Both the position numbers and the translations under genes were made by a program. The notes beneath the pieces are model-generated. The model saw nothing but the letters and a program-made list of their open reading frames with translations. It had not been told where the DNA came from and did no database searches. Below are positions 26,031-39,390 of a stretch of DNA of 64,000 bases, piece by piece. The stretch spans positions 18,220,611-18,284,610 of the forward strand of contig NC_092576.1 in assembly GCF_037975245.1 (NCBI RefSeq), given 5' to 3'. Within the stretch, counting starts at the first letter, position 1. Each line of letters starts with the position of its first letter. Origin of the DNA: Apostichopus japonicus (lineage: Eukaryota; Echinodermata; Holothuroidea; Aspidochirotida; Stichopodidae).

Positions 26031-26498
26031 GTAAGTTAATACCATTATAACATTGTAGTATATTTTGCTCACATAACATGAAAGAAACGACCTGAAGCTA
26101 CATTTAGCCGTTAGTAGTACCCAGTCTTGTATCTAAGCATTTCGTTCGTTGAAGAAATAAAACTTTAAGTTCGGACATCGGGTTATAAAGTCATGTATAC
26201 AGTCATGATATATAATGGAAGGTGAATGATATTGTCCTGTACGATATGATTACAAATGTCTTGAACATAAATAAAGCCATACCAATACATGGTAATTTAT
26301 TTACTCTTTCCAAATATTCATGAATATAATGTATTTAATCGTCAGCCGAAACACATCAATAATACTAAATGACTTTTTAACGATATCCTGCTAAATTCCA
26401 ATACAAGGGCATATTTTTATATTTTGTTTATATTTTATAATTGTCATCCTTTTAATGAGGATATCCCTGCTCGGTGCAGAAACACTGCTTTTCATTTA

Positions 26499-26604
<106 letters not shown>

Positions 26605-26636
26605 TAACTTATCACACTAGCTTGAATTTCTAACAG

Positions 26637-26700
26637 AAACATACCAATACTTGATGATACACGGTCGCAGGTTTTTATGCAACGGAATTCGACTTCGCGC
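26637..26700 (+). CDS. Tail exon E14 (third subdomain-XI-exon relative)
   Basis: Acceptor TTTCTAACAG, donor GTAAGT. It reads NIPILDDTRSQVF then MQRNSTSR in the frame supplied by E13, and ends on a codon boundary. The nucleotide sequence and both flanks resemble E11 (ACCAATACTTGATGA versus ACCAACAGCTGATGA), but the RPT motif is gone, so it has been reused as tail sequence. Confidence 0.55.
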
Positions 26701-27711
26701 GTAAGTGTATTATATATAATACCATGTCGAATGTATTATTTTTATATCTCATGTTATGGATTCCTACTCATGATGTCTCACAATTCTACGAGGATGAATG
26801 ATATTAGATAATTAGCAAAGCAAGATACATAATTTCTTAATGCAACTGTAAATAACGTAAGTGACATCGATGCAGATGAAAGGTTTGATTTAATAACAAA
26901 TTGTTGCCAATTGATGATAAGAGAAAAGTCACTCGAATTTGTTTTGTTTTTTACTGGAGAAAAATATCCATTTCCTGATCAAATAAAATATTTAATATAA
27001 GATTTTACTATAGAATGCTAATTATGTGCCAACCAGATTTACCCTCGGGAGTCTGTACTCGTACTTACAATGTAACATATAGACTTATACTAGTACTCGA
27101 ATTGGTGGGTTTGTACACGTAATTGTATGTCGTAATCTATAACAGTTTATTATAGTGGAAGAATAGATACTCGTACTAACCCTTACAGCCGTGTACTCTT
27201 AGTATAACTGTTGTTGTACTCATACCGAATAGGATTCCATGTCTACTTGTGTTGCTGATACTGTACTCGTACATCAAGTATGGGACCTACATATTGCGTT
27301 ATTATAATGTGAAAGCGTATTACTAGTGTTATCAAGCGAAAGTATGGTCTGTGGGCAAGGATTGTCCGAAGGCAGACAATGTGTTATACGTAATGTGAAG
27401 AAAATATTCCATAGTTTAAGAAACTAGGTCCACTCTCAGTATCGCTAGAAATGCTTAATTTTAGTCAGAAATACTCTTCGTTACTCGAGGTGATAGTATG
27501 TTATGTTATCATTCCCTATGTCCTTCTAATAGTATAAACTTATCGAATCATATTTGATGAAAGTATTTATCAATGTTTAATAATAAAGGAGTGTATTTTA
27601 CCTCTTTTTTGTATCGTTATTCAAAGATCAGTGAGAACATTTAATAGAAAATCTGAATCATACGCAATCAATACGGATCATAATGAAATTTTGTACTTTA
27701 TACATTACTAG

Positions 27712-27780
27712 ACATCTTCATCATCTGGCGCAAGCTATGGCACTTATGGTCCGAAGTATGCGTCACAGAGGTCCCCAAGG
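27712..27780 (+). CDS. Cassette exon 5
   Basis: 69 nt, acceptor CATTACTAG, donor GTAATG. It reads [17 protein letters not shown] and then SQRSPR. Phase 0-0, open. Confidence 0.68.
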
Positions 27781-27805
27781 GTAATGATGTAATGTAAATG
27801 AAGTA

Positions 27806-27984
<179 letters not shown>

Positions 27985-28056
27985 CTTTTCTTTCTGTGTA
28001 TATTTATATTTGATGAACACAAACTAAGTAAACTATGTAAATTAAATGTAAATGAA

Positions 28057-28058
<2 letters not shown>

Positions 28059-28119
<61 letters not shown>
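28059..28119. repeat. (AT)n microsatellite
   Basis: Second AT tract after the same AATGTAAATGAAG lead-in that follows cassette donors, with no cassette immediately upstream of it. Confidence 0.97.
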
Positions 28120-28123
<4 letters not shown>

Positions 28124-28164
28124 AGAATTGAATAAGAATTTATACGCCTTAACACACCAGTAAA

Positions 28165-28300
28165 ATCACTGTGGTCGAGTGGTACGGGCTTAGGTTCGTG
28201 ACACGAAGATCCGGGGTTCGATTCCTACCTTCGCCTGATGAGTCCCAAAAGGACGAAGAAACCGGTCGTGTAGTGGAATTTTTCTGGTGTGTTCTGGTGT
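28165..28300 (+). mobile_element. tRNA-like unit with hammerhead-like motif (SINE-type insert)
   Basis: A-box TGGTCGAGTGG at 28172-28182 and a perfect B-box GGTTCGATTCC at 28215-28225 are spaced as in a tRNA. Ten bases later comes CTGATGA. It replaces sequence present in the other cassette introns, so it is probably an insertion. The family is not identified. Confidence 0.65.
28235..28261 (+). ncRNA. Hammerhead-like core
   Basis: CTGATGA, stem II GTCC / GGAC with loop CAAAA, then GAAGAAA in place of the canonical GAAA. The insertion next to the GAAA makes activity uncertain. A SINE conserved-domain explanation is equally possible. Confidence 0.45.
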
Positions 28301-28960
28301 GGTTTTTGGTATGACTATTTCATTCGAGTTAATAGCGGTCGCTATATTTCTAATTTGACAAAATTATAGAAACATAGGCTGATTAGAATCAGTGTATCCT
28401 TTGTTGTAAAACTAAACACTAAGTTTCGTGGAACTAGTTCTCCCTATGTAGTTCATCTGGTTGAATTCACAGTTGTATGCACGAGTTAATTGTTTGACTT
28501 TTAATGCACAGTCTTCGTGGCAACGATAATTCTATAATTTCTGTAGTTTACTAAAAGTGAACGCGTATTACTAAATTTATCAAGTAATAGTATTGTCTCT
28601 GGACCAGGTTTGCACTGAATGCAGACATTGTGGATTACTTTAGGTGAAAAAATACATTCCTTAGTAAAAGTCACTTGTTCCAATCACAGTGTCGCTTGAA
28701 ATGCTTAATTTTAGCCAGAAAAACTCTTCGTTACTCGAGGTGATGGTATGTAATGTTACCTTTGCCTATATTCTTCTAATAGTTTAAACTTATCGAATCA
28801 TATTTGATAAAAGTATTTATCAATGTGTAATAATTAAGAGTTTATTTTACCCCTATTTTGTATTGTTATGCAACGATCAGTGAGAACATTTGCAAGAAAA
28901 TCTGAATTATACGCAATCATGGAAAATAATAATAATATATTGTACTTTATATATTACTAG

Positions 28961-29029
28961 ACATCTTCATCGTCGGCATCAAGCTATGGTACTTATGGTC
29001 CGACGTATGTGTCACAGAGGTCACCAAGG
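28961..29029 (+). CDS. Cassette exon 6
   Basis: 69 nt, acceptor TATTACTAG, donor GTAATA. It reads TSSSSASSYGTYGPTYV and then SQRSPR; the only copy with Thr at position 15. Phase 0-0, open. Confidence 0.68.
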
Positions 29030-29058
29030 GTAATAATGTAATGTAAATGTAGTATAAA

Positions 29059-29173
<115 letters not shown>

Positions 29174-30015
29174 AGTACCACTTACATCCACTGCGGTAGT
29201 GAGAGCGTTGGAAAAGTACATACATTGCAAAGGGTTAGAGAATCAGGTTGATTATGCTTTTTCTTAGTTCTCAGCGTTGGTTGTAGTCAGTTCTTTCTTG
29301 CCTATTTCTTCAAAAATCCAAATAATAAGTGCAGCCCCTTCGTCCAAGATAATATGTGGTATTTGGTATGGCGATTTCATTCGGGTAAATAGCGGTCGCT
29401 AAATCTGTAATTTGGCAAAATTATTGAAACATAGGCTGATTAGAATCAGTGTGTCCTTTGCTGTAAAACTAAACACTAAGATTCGTGGAACTAGTTCTCC
29501 TTTGTAGTACAAAGGGTTGAATGACAGTTGTATGCACGAGTTAATTGTTTGCCATTCAACACAAAGTCTTTGTGGCAACGATAATTCTATAATTTCTGTA
29601 GTTTACTAAAAAGTGAACGCGTATTACTAATTTTATCAAGTAAAAGTATTTTCTCTAGACCAGGATTGCACTGAATGCAGACAATGTGGATTACTTAAGG
29701 TGAAAAAATATATTCCTTAGTAAAAGTCACTTGCTCCCATCTCAGTTTCACTTGAAATGCTTAATTTTAGCCAGAAAAACTCTTCGTTACTCGAGGTGAT
29801 GGTATGTAATGTTACCTTTGCCTATATTCTTCTAATAGTTTAAACTTATCGAATCATATTTGATGAAAGTATTTATCAATGTGTAATAATTAAGAGTTTA
29901 TTTTACCTCTATTTTGTGTGTTATGCAACGATCAGTGAGAACATTTGCAAGAAAATCTGAATTATACGCAATCATGGAAAATAATAATAATATATTGTAC
30001 TTTATATATTACTAG

Positions 30016-30084
30016 ACATCTTCATCATCGGCGTCAAGCTATGGTGATCATGGTCCGAAGTATGCGTCACAGAGGTCATCAAGG
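30016..30084 (+). CDS. Cassette exon 7
   Basis: 69 nt, donor GTAATG. It reads [17 protein letters not shown] and then SQRSSR. Only a short (AT)5 follows (30116-30126). Phase 0-0, open. Confidence 0.68.
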
Positions 30085-30717
30085 GTAATGATGTAATGTA
30101 AATGTAGTATAAAAGTATATATATATGAGTACCACTTACATCCACTGCGGTAGTGAGAGCGTTGGAAAAGTACATACATTGCAAAGGGTTAGAGAAACAG
30201 GTTGATTATGCTTTTTCTTAGTTCTCAGCGTTGGTTGTAGTCAGTTCTTTCTTGCCTATTTCTTCAAAAATCCAAATAATATGTGCAACCCCTTCGTCAA
30301 GATAATATGCGGTTGTTAGTATGGCGATTTCATTCGGGTAAATAGCGGTCGCTAAATCTGTAATTTGGCAAAATGATTGAAACATAGGCTGATTAGAATC
30401 AGTGTGTCCTTTGCTGTAAAACTAACCATTAAGGTTCGTGGAACTAGTTCTCCTTTGTAGTACATAGGGCTGAATGACAGTTGTATGCACGAGTTAATTG
30501 TTTGCCATTCAACACATAGTCTTTGTGGCAACGATAATTCTATAATTTCTGTAGTTTACTAAAAAGTTATCGCGAATTACTAATTTTATCAAGTAAAAGT
30601 ATTGTCTCTGGACCATCCATTGTTATGCAACGATCAGTGAGAACATTTGGAAAAAAATCTGAATTATACGCAATCATGGAAAATAATAATAATATATTGT
30701 ACTTTATATATTACTAG

Positions 30718-30786
30718 ACATCTTCATCATCGGCGTCAAGCTATGGTACTCATGGTCCGAAGTATGCGTCACAGAGGTCATCAAGG
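30718..30786 (+). CDS. Cassette exon 8
   Basis: 69 nt, donor GTAATG. Differs from cassette 7 only at position 11 (Thr for Asp). Its upstream intron has lost about 250 bases relative to cassette 7. Phase 0-0, open. Confidence 0.68.
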
Positions 30787-31423
30787 GTAATGATGTAATG
30801 TAAATGTAGTATAAAAGTATATATATATATGAGTATCACTTACATCCACTGCGGTAGTGAGAGCGTTGGAAAAGTATATACATTGCAAAGGGTTAGAGAA
30901 ACAGGTTGATTATGCTTTTTCTTAGTTCTCAGCGTTGGTTGTAGTCAGTTCTTTCTTGCCTATTTCTTCAAAAACCCAAATAGTAAGTGCAGCCCCTTCG
31001 TCCAAGATAATATGTGGTATTTGGTATGGCGATTTCATTCGGGTAAATAGCGGTCGCTTAATCTGTAATTTGGCAAAATCATTGAAACATAGGCTGATTA
31101 GAATCAGTGTATCCTTTGCTGTAAAACTAAACACTAAGTTTCGTGGAACTAGTTCTCCCGATGTAGTCCATAGGGCTGAATGCACAGTTGTATGCACGAG
31201 TTAACTGTTTGACATTCAACACATAGTCTTTGTGGCAACGATAATTCTATAATTTCTGTAGTTTACTAAAAAGTTATCGCGTATTACTAATTTATCAAGT
31301 AAAAGTATTGTCTCTGGACCATCCATTGTTATGCAACGATCAGTGAGAACATTTGGAAAAAAATCTGAATTATACGCAATCATGGAAAATAATAATAATA
31401 TATTGTACTTTATATATTACTAG

Positions 31424-31492
31424 ACATCTTCATCATCGGCGTCAAGCTATGGTGCTCATGGTCCGAAGTATGTGTAACAGAGATCACCAAGG
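31424..31492 (+). CDS. Cassette exon 9 (in-frame stop)
   Basis: 69 nt with the same acceptor and donor GTAATG, but codon 18 is TAA (31475-31477). Inclusion would end the protein before the terminal exon. It is either a dead copy or an exon that truncates the tail. Confidence 0.6.
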
Positions 31493-31514
31493 GTAATGAT
31501 GTAATATAAATAAG

Positions 31515-31517
<3 letters not shown>

Positions 31518-31583
<66 letters not shown>
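31518..31583. repeat. (AT)n after cassette 9
   Basis: AT tract about 25 bases after the donor. Confidence 0.97.
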
Positions 31584-31587
<4 letters not shown>

Positions 31588-32120
31588 AATTAGTTTTAAG
31601 AAGATCACTTGATAGCTATACCATTGTGCATTTTCCTTTTCTACCTTTCTTTTTGGTTGTGCCATAAAAGAATTAGATCATTTGATACCATTTTGACATC
31701 GTACCACATTTTGCTCACATATAATGAGAGAAATGATTTGAAGCTTCGTTTAGCCGTTTAACTGTAGTATCCAGTCTATTATCTTAACCTTTCGTTCTTT
31801 GAAGAAATACAAGTTTTAGTTCGGACATCGGGTTAAAAAGTAATGTAAATGATATGTAATGGAAGGTGAATGATATTGTCCTGTACGATATGATTACAAA
31901 TATCTTCAACATAAATAAAGCTATTCTAATACATGGTAATATATTTATTTATTTATTTATTTTCCAAATATTCCTAAATACAATGTATTTAATCGTCAGC
32001 CGTAACACGTTATCGTTAAATAGGTAAAACACTAAATGACTTTTTAACGATATTATGAGCTGATAATACATGTTTAACTTTTCAGCTGCAATCCAATTCA
32101 AGGGCATATTGACCTAGAAC
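31584..32120 (+). repeat. Duplicate of the E13 intron region
   Basis: Matches 25910-26420 block by block (GTGAAATTAGTTTTAA, TTCGGACATCGGGTTA, AATGGAAGGTGAATGATA). The part equivalent to micro-exon E13 is replaced by unrelated sequence, so the exon was lost here. Confidence 0.8.
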
Positions 32121-32445
32121 GTTGTGTTTAAAGCATATTAGAAATATTTATGAATGAACAACGTGCATACAACTAATTTGAAACTCATTCCGACTGAAAA
32201 CATTTATGAACAAATGACGAGAAGTTTAAAGTGGGTCCCCCGCTACTTAACGATAAAAGGAAGGATTTAAGTGTTTGTCTCCGATTGATTGTAATCCTCT
32301 TTCGGTTTAATGAGTTTGCCGAAATTTGTTTTTTATATTTATCGATAGGAATATCAAACGGCTGCAATAAAGTTGTTATTTCATTCTTAAGGAAGGAGTA
32401 ATAATGTTTTGTGACTTATAGTTCTTCCTCTTGTTTGTCAAACAG

Positions 32446-32493
32446 GCCGATAGCATGAAGAGGATGGAGACCACCAGGATAGTTCTAAGATAA
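32446..32493 (+). CDS. Kinase gene terminal exon
   Basis: Acceptor GTCAAACAG after a pyrimidine-rich tract. It reads ADSMKRMETTRIVLR then TAA, starting in phase 0, so it can follow any cassette. A possible AATAAA polyadenylation signal lies at 32948-32953. Confidence 0.55.
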   Translation, partial: ADSMKRMETTRIVLR

Positions 32494-33048
32494 ATGGGCA
32501 CACATCAAACAATATAGTAGATATAGTATCATTAATGTAAGCTACAATACTAGTATGCAAAGAAGGGACCACGACTTATTTTAGGGTCGTCAACAGTTTC
32601 AAAGGCGAAAATTTCTTATATTCGTCGTCAAAAAGGGGAAAAAATCCCGAATATTAATTTCCACAAAAGTTGCAAAATATTACAACATTAAGCAACTTCA
32701 ATCACATTAACGGTCCAAAAAAAGGGGCGGTACGTCCTTTTATTACACCAATTAATTTTGCTTCAACATGCTAAAAGATCGGCGAGATGATAAAGATGAA
32801 ACTTTGTGTCACCAAGAAAAATCATTTTGAATAACATGGACACTACAGGATACACGAATGAAGATAAAAGACAAATCCGAAGAAGTTTTTATCAGTAACG
32901 AGATCATGATTAACGTTTTAAGTATAATTAAGGTACATTATAATCTAAATAAAACTAAACAGAGCCACTCAATACAGCAATAAGTCTGAAACAAGTGAAA
33001 GTTGTAAAAGCTTTTCATAAACTAGATAAATCCTTTATTCTGACTATT

Positions 33049-33285
33049 GGTTAGACATCTTATTGTTATTTAAAGCTACAGGGGATTCCATTAAACACGT
33101 TATGTTAACTAAGTATGTTAACTTTCCTTTGGTATAGTTGGTTAGTCGTCCCACTGTTATTTTATAAGCTACAGGCAATCCCATTAAACACTTTTTTGTT
33201 AAGTATCTTAACTTTTCTTTCGTCCCTAATTTGGTTAGTCATCTAACAGCTATTGTATAAGCTGCAGACGTCTCCATGAAAGTAC
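33049..33285. repeat. Minisatellite, about 2.5 units of 92 bases
   Basis: Units start at GGTTAG near 33049, 33140 and 33233. Each has GGTTAGWCRTC, a run ending in AAGCTACAG or AAGCTGCAG, CCATTAAACAC, and a TTAACTTT segment in the first two. Confidence 0.8.
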
Positions 33286-33796
33286 TTTTATGGCTGAAAA
33301 AAAATAATATGTCGTACTACATTGACTGAAATAGGGATGCCTCTAGCATAATCATCTTTATTGTTTTGAGTTAGCATGTTAGTGGAATTATCAGTTAATT
33401 AAAAGAAGTATCGCATTTTTGTTGAAAGTTACGAATTGAAACAGTTCGTGAAACCATCCGATTTACGACAAGACCAATGTTCTACTCCGATTTTAAAATG
33501 CAGTTAAAAAGTTATAATTTGTTAGTCAAGCAAATCTCTTATCCAACAAATAGTCTTATTTTCCCCGTAAAACTTTGATTTACACAAGGATGCTTCACAA
33601 TGGTTCACAATGGAATATCCCCATGCATATCAGGTAACTTGAGCCTGAAACGAATTATGCACTGGTACACAAGCAATGTATCTATTAACATTTGGGTGAA
33701 ACATTTCTTTCTTATTACGAAAATTTACATGATAAAGTATATGTCGTTAGAGTCTTTAACCTACAACATACTTCATTTTTATTTCTTTTTCATTTA

Positions 33797-34003
<207 letters not shown>

Positions 34004-35911
34004 TGATAATCTTTAACTATTTCAGCCAATTTTTACTCCACTCATATTATGATCCCATTGGATCCTCTGCTGGTTATAAGAAAAGGAGTTTATGAAGAAA
34101 TACAGTAAAATCACGTCGATGGTTCCACATGTAAGGCTTGTGTGGACCCTTTTATCAGGTACAAGCACGTCATATGTCATCATGATCTCGGGGGACCGTA
34201 AGTCATCGAGCGTTCAACTTTGTAATTGAACATCGGGCTCCTTCTCTGATCTATACTACGGAAACAGGATTAAGGTCTCGAGGTCAGATCCTGAGTACGA
34301 TACCTTTCGCACTAGGAACTGGATCTCCAGAGGAGTATCAGATCCCTCGTTCGAGTTCTCGTGCGAAAACACAGTATATTACATCTTGTAACATCTACCT
34401 TGTAATATACGTCGCACGAGCCTGATAAGAACCTTTTCAGTGCACTCATGCACATTACTGTCATAACTACTTTACTTTCTTCAGTTGGATTTTCACACAC
34501 GACCTATTGTATTTTCAAATTGTATTAATGTAGGCTTTCTTAACTTACTGTCTTAATAAACGAACCACATTTAAAGACATATGTAACTTTTAAATATTTC
34601 AATAAAGTTAAATGAAATTTCAACTCCACAATACGATCTTTAGATATGTTTTCTTATAGTTTAATAGGTTCTTATGCCATCGGTTTGCGTCTATCCTCGT
34701 AAGAATCAGACCATCGGCAGTTCGTTCAATGTTTTTCTTAACGTTAGACATGACTAACGGAATGAAGTCATCACATGACAGTTCAAGATATTGTCCTTAA
34801 TCAAAGCTTGTTTAAATGTGGGGTCTTATCATTCATGTTGTCATCTGCAGAATAAGAGAGAATCAAATAAAAACTATTAAAGCAAAATATTTAATCTAAA
34901 GGATCCGAGAGAAATGGAGTAAAATATATATGTATTTTTGCTTTTTAAGTTAGAGCAAAGGTGGTTAAGATGTGACCTGTGGGTAAAATGTCGGCAGCCC
35001 GTTAAGGTTTCAAAGTCCTATCAGTTTTGCCCGTGGAACTATATAGTTACAAAAATGATTAAACAGGTGTATTTAGGTGATGGTGTGAATATAAGCTACT
35101 TGTGGCATAATGTTTTCAACTCATGTGATAGACAATGGGCATACAACAGTGTATTATCCTTTGTGTGATGTAGTACATATTCTCCACAGCATTAACTTTA
35201 CCATGCGGATTGAGCACATTTCGCAGCCATACGTAACATATATTATTCCCATCACCACGCAGGCGGTATATACACAGAGAAATATACCCCCATCCCGCTC
35301 CTTCTCGAAGTTGCTTCTAACAAGATGAATTTTATTACATGAAAAACATATTGTAGACACTATGCCAAGTAATTGTCCTTCACTGACTTAAAACATACTT
35401 TTTGAGCCGAGTTTCAGACTTTTATATTAGATCTTTCCAAAGCTTTATACAGTGTTTATTAGCAACATGATACGTTAGGAAACATATAGTTTAATCATGA
35501 GTATCAAATCTGCATATTCTATTCGATTTTTATTCTTTTTTAATAAACAGTGAAATGGAAAATTTTGAGAGTTTTACCTTAGGTGCCGTATCGCGTAGAC
35601 TAATGGTGAAAAAGAAAATACCAGAACATTGACCAATATAAGTGGAATAAGAAACAATTATTATAATTAATCATGAGAACATTTTACAAAACTTAATCGT
35701 AACTGATTTTATAGCACCCATTTAAAAGTACGGGATCCAAATCCTTGAAATTAGAATGATTGGATATGACTAAGTACACACGGCAGAATTGTCACTTACT
35801 TGCGATCATGGTTACCATTCAGAAAAGTGTGCGTGTGTTCACCCCTAATCTCCCCAAGCCCCTACATCCCAATCTTTTAACATTACCTAACGTTTTAGTC
35901 GTTGCCATGTA

Positions 35912-37510
35912 GAACATCATGAACTGGTAACTGGAATACTGGGGACCATTATCACTCACAACCTTACATGGAATTCCTTGTTCAGCAAAAATTTTCTTCA
36001 AGGCTGAAATGACAGTGTTGCTTGTGACCTGATCTGAAAGTTGTTGTAGGATTGGATACTTGCTATAGTAGTCTACCACGATCAGCCATTGCTTGCCTTT
36101 CTATTCGAACAGATCCGTGGCAACTGTGCTCCATGGTTTTGTAGGAATCTCGTGCGGTAGAAGTGGTTCCGCTGGTTGAGCTGGTTGCTGTTGTTGGCAT
36201 GCTGGGCATGACTGGACCATTCTTTCAATATCTTTGTTAATGCTGTTCCAATAGACACACTCTCTGGCCAATAACTTGGTTTTCTGTTGCCCCAAATGGC
36301 TTGTGTGCAGCTTTTGCAAGATACCTGCTTGCATCTGCTTGGGTATGACAACTTGAAACCCTTTGAGAATTACTCCATTACAAACTGTGAGTTCATCTCT
36401 GTAGCTCCAAAATTGTCGTAAGTCAGGTTGTACCTCCTTGATTGAGTCTGGCCACCCTGTGATGATTACTTCCACCAGGGCACTTAATACAGTGTCTTGC
36501 TTTGTCTGTTGTTTCAGCTCATCTTGCTTCTTTGATGAAAACTGGATAAAATCAACCCTCAAGTCTAGGTCGATGGCCTGCTTGTTACAAATACTTGGCA
36601 GACGCGAGAGGATGTCTGCCAAAAGGTTGTCTTGTCCCGGGCGGTGCTTGATACTGAAGTTGTAGCCTTGTAAACGTATTAGCATCCTCTGCAATCTGGG
36701 AGGTGCTGCAGTCAGTGGTTTGTCCATTATCATCAATAGTGGCTTGTGATCTGTTATTACTGTGAAGCTTTTGCCATACAAGTATGTGCGGAAGCGTTCT
36801 ACACCAAAGACGATTGCTAACAGCTCTCGTTCGATGCAGGAATAACGTTGTTCTGTAGATGACAAAGCCTTGCTTGCAAATGCGATTGGTTGTAGTTTTT
36901 CCTCCTGGTCATGTTGAAGAAGGGCTGCTCCTAGTCCTTGTAGACTTGCATCACATTGAACGTACACTGGCGATGATGTATCAAAGTACTGGAGAAGTGA
37001 TGACTCAGAAATTTCTTGCTTGAGCTTCTCCAGTGCTACTTGATGGTGTGGCTTCCAAATAAATTCTGCATCTTTGCGTAAAAGATCACGTAAAACAGCT
37101 GCCTTGGAGCTGTAATCATGTATGAAGTGTGACAAGTAGGTCATGAGACCTAGGAAATGCTGTAATTCCAACTTGTTCCGTGGCGTTTGCATTGTTCTGA
37201 GGTCAGCAACCTTCTTGGGATCTGGTTTCATGCCCTCTCTGGAGTATCGTTTTCCAAAGAAATCAACACTTGTCTGCTTGATAGCGCACTTGCTTGAATT
37301 GAGTGTGAGGCCTTGTTGTGCAGCTGTGTTCATGAAGTTCATAAGATTCTGATCATGTTCCTCTGATGTTCGACCAAAAATAACAATGTCATCTGCTATA
37401 CAGACTGCCCCTTCACAGCCTTCTAGAATCCGATCCATCTCCAACTGGAAAATGTCTTGACTAACAATTAGTCCAAAGGGTAGTCGACAGAAGGTATATC
37501 TTCCAAATGG
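35912..37510 (-). pseudogene. Inverted partial copy of Ty3/gypsy pol
   Basis: Reads on the minus strand from RT (TPFGRYTFCRLPFGL) through RNase H (VQCDASLQGLGAALL) and the zinc-binding and first catalytic part of integrase (VVDYYSKYP, VSDNGPQYSS). It stops at the equivalent of 41310. It is collinear with 39712-41310, 1599 bases each with no net indel. The main frame runs from 37531 to a TAG at 36101-36103. That TAG is also present in the full element, while the TAA at 40735 of the full element is a Leu codon here. Confidence 0.9.
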
Positions 37511-37782
37511 TGTAGTGACATTGACATTCACATGACTTTCAATAACCTTAACTCAAGCAGCCTTGAATGCACTCTCACTCAATCTTAAGTTACTGCATGC
37601 TCCAGCGACCAAGCTCAATAGAAAGCTCTGGAACTCTGTGTGAAAGTTCCTGGTACAACACTGTTGTGTAACAACAGTATCATTGACTATCAGAGACTAC
37701 ATCAAAAAAGTGTTATAACCACAGCTCTGTTCTACAGTACTAACCTCAATTGAAGATTGTGACACGACCTCAATCTTCAACA
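37511..37782 (+). repeat. 5' LTR
   Basis: 272 bp, TG...CA ends. Followed at once by TGGTGGCAACGG, a plausible primer-binding site for a tRNA 3' end. Confidence 0.93.
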
Positions 37783-37794
37783 TGGTGGCAACGG
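37783..37794 (+). promoter_or_regulatory. Putative primer-binding site
   Basis: TGGTGGCAACGG directly after the LTR; TGG pairs with the tRNA CCA end. The tRNA species was not determined. Confidence 0.6.
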
Positions 37795-38019
37795 TTAAAA
37801 AAAAATTCTTCAAAGCCAATAGGATTTCCAGTACCAGGTCAATTTTACATTTAATGGAGTGTATATATATATTTTTTCTGCATCAATTGTGAAATTCTAA
37901 CCAAGTGGAACCAGTGTGCACTTCTGTCAGCGAGTGTGAGCAAAGAGTCTGTTTTACTAGTCTATCAGGACTTTGGGGTTTGTTTTGGATCTTTACCTTT
38001 TTTCAAAAATAATTTAAAC

Positions 38020-39390
38020 ATGACTGACAAAATGATCCCCGTTATGGACTGGCACGCGCCAAACCTTGCAGAAGCATTCCGAATGTTCCTTCAAAGGACT
38101 CTTTTGTATTTCAAAGTGAAACATACTCCCAAAGAGGATCAAGTGCCAACTATTTTGCTATCTGTAGGTGAAGAAGGCCTGCGGCGATACAATTGTTGGA
38201 AACTTAGCAGCACAGAACAGGGTGACGTCGACACAATTTTGAACAAATTTGAAGAGCAATTAGAACCACAAGAAAACTTCAGAGTATGCCGCCTTAAACT
38301 ATCAAAGACCATGCAGCGCCCAGATGAAAAACTGGATGATTTTGTTAATAGATGCCGTCAAATTGCTGCAAAATGTGAGTTCACCAACAAAGAGCTGGAA
38401 GAACGCTTACTTGAACAAATTATAGCCAGCACACCTGTTCAAGATTATCAAAAGGAACTTCTAACAACAAAAAAAGATTACACACTAAATGAAGCTCTGC
38501 AGCTTGGAAGAACATACGAGGCATCCCAAGCTCACATGCAGGCACTGAATGCTCTGTGTCATGACACAGGCACAGTTGGAATTGCTGCAATGAGAGAAAA
38601 TACAAAGGGAACATGCAAAAATTGTGGAGGCCAACACAAGTTTGGGAAACAACATTGTCCGGCTTCGAATGTAGTGTGCCACTTATGTAAGAAACTAGGA
38701 CATTATGCAAGGGTCTGTTTAACCACAAAGTTCAAACAAATGAAAGACAGGAACCAGACAACACAGTCCAGTTACCTCGGTGACAACGATAGGAGACAAG
38801 TTCATAATCTTGAGAAATCACCAGAATCTCATCAAGATGCAAATTTTTTTTCACAGCTCAGTTTTGATGTTATTGATGCTGACCAGCGCAAGGAAGCTAT
38901 TGCCCGCCTACAGATCAAGTTGAGTAACAGACCAGGCATCCACAACTTAAAGGCAAACGTAGATACTGGAGCACAAGCAAACACGCTTCCATTTCGGACA
39001 TTTAGAAACATGTTTCCGGAACAACTAAATGAACATGGTGTTCCACAGTCCCTATCAGACTCTGGTACAGTGCTGTCAGCATACAATGGAACTGAGATCA
39101 AGCAGTATGGTACTGTTGTGATCCCATGCAAGTACAACGACACCCCATGGAACGATACACAATTTTATGTTGTACAGTCAGATGGCCCTGTGATATTGGG
39201 AATTCAAACATCTGTCCAGCTGGGTCTTGTATCTCTACACTGTATCGTGAACAACCAATCACCCATCAATGACGTCGAAACGTTAGTGCTGCTATTTCCA
39301 CAGCAATTTGACAGGATTGGTGAACTCCATAATACACATCATTTAGTAGTAGACCCAAATTTTCGAAGTCATGTTGATGCTCCTAGGTAA
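38020..39390 (+). pseudogene. Gag-protease part of the Ty3/gypsy element
   Basis: The frame is open from 37936; the ATG at 38020 (MTDKMIPVMDW) is the likelier start. The Gag core (38030-38560) is followed by a Cys/His cluster at 38614-38718, whose second part CHLCKKLGHYARVC is a canonical CX2CX4HX4C knuckle. The aspartic-protease motif DTGAQ lies at about 38962. The frame ends at TAA 39388-39390 inside the sequence APR-TPIALKG that normally leads into RT, so the stop is a mutation in what should be one continuous frame. Confidence 0.9.

Noticed and set aside
38420-39143. Minus-strand open frames across gag
   Set aside because: Antisense shadows of the gag-protease frame.
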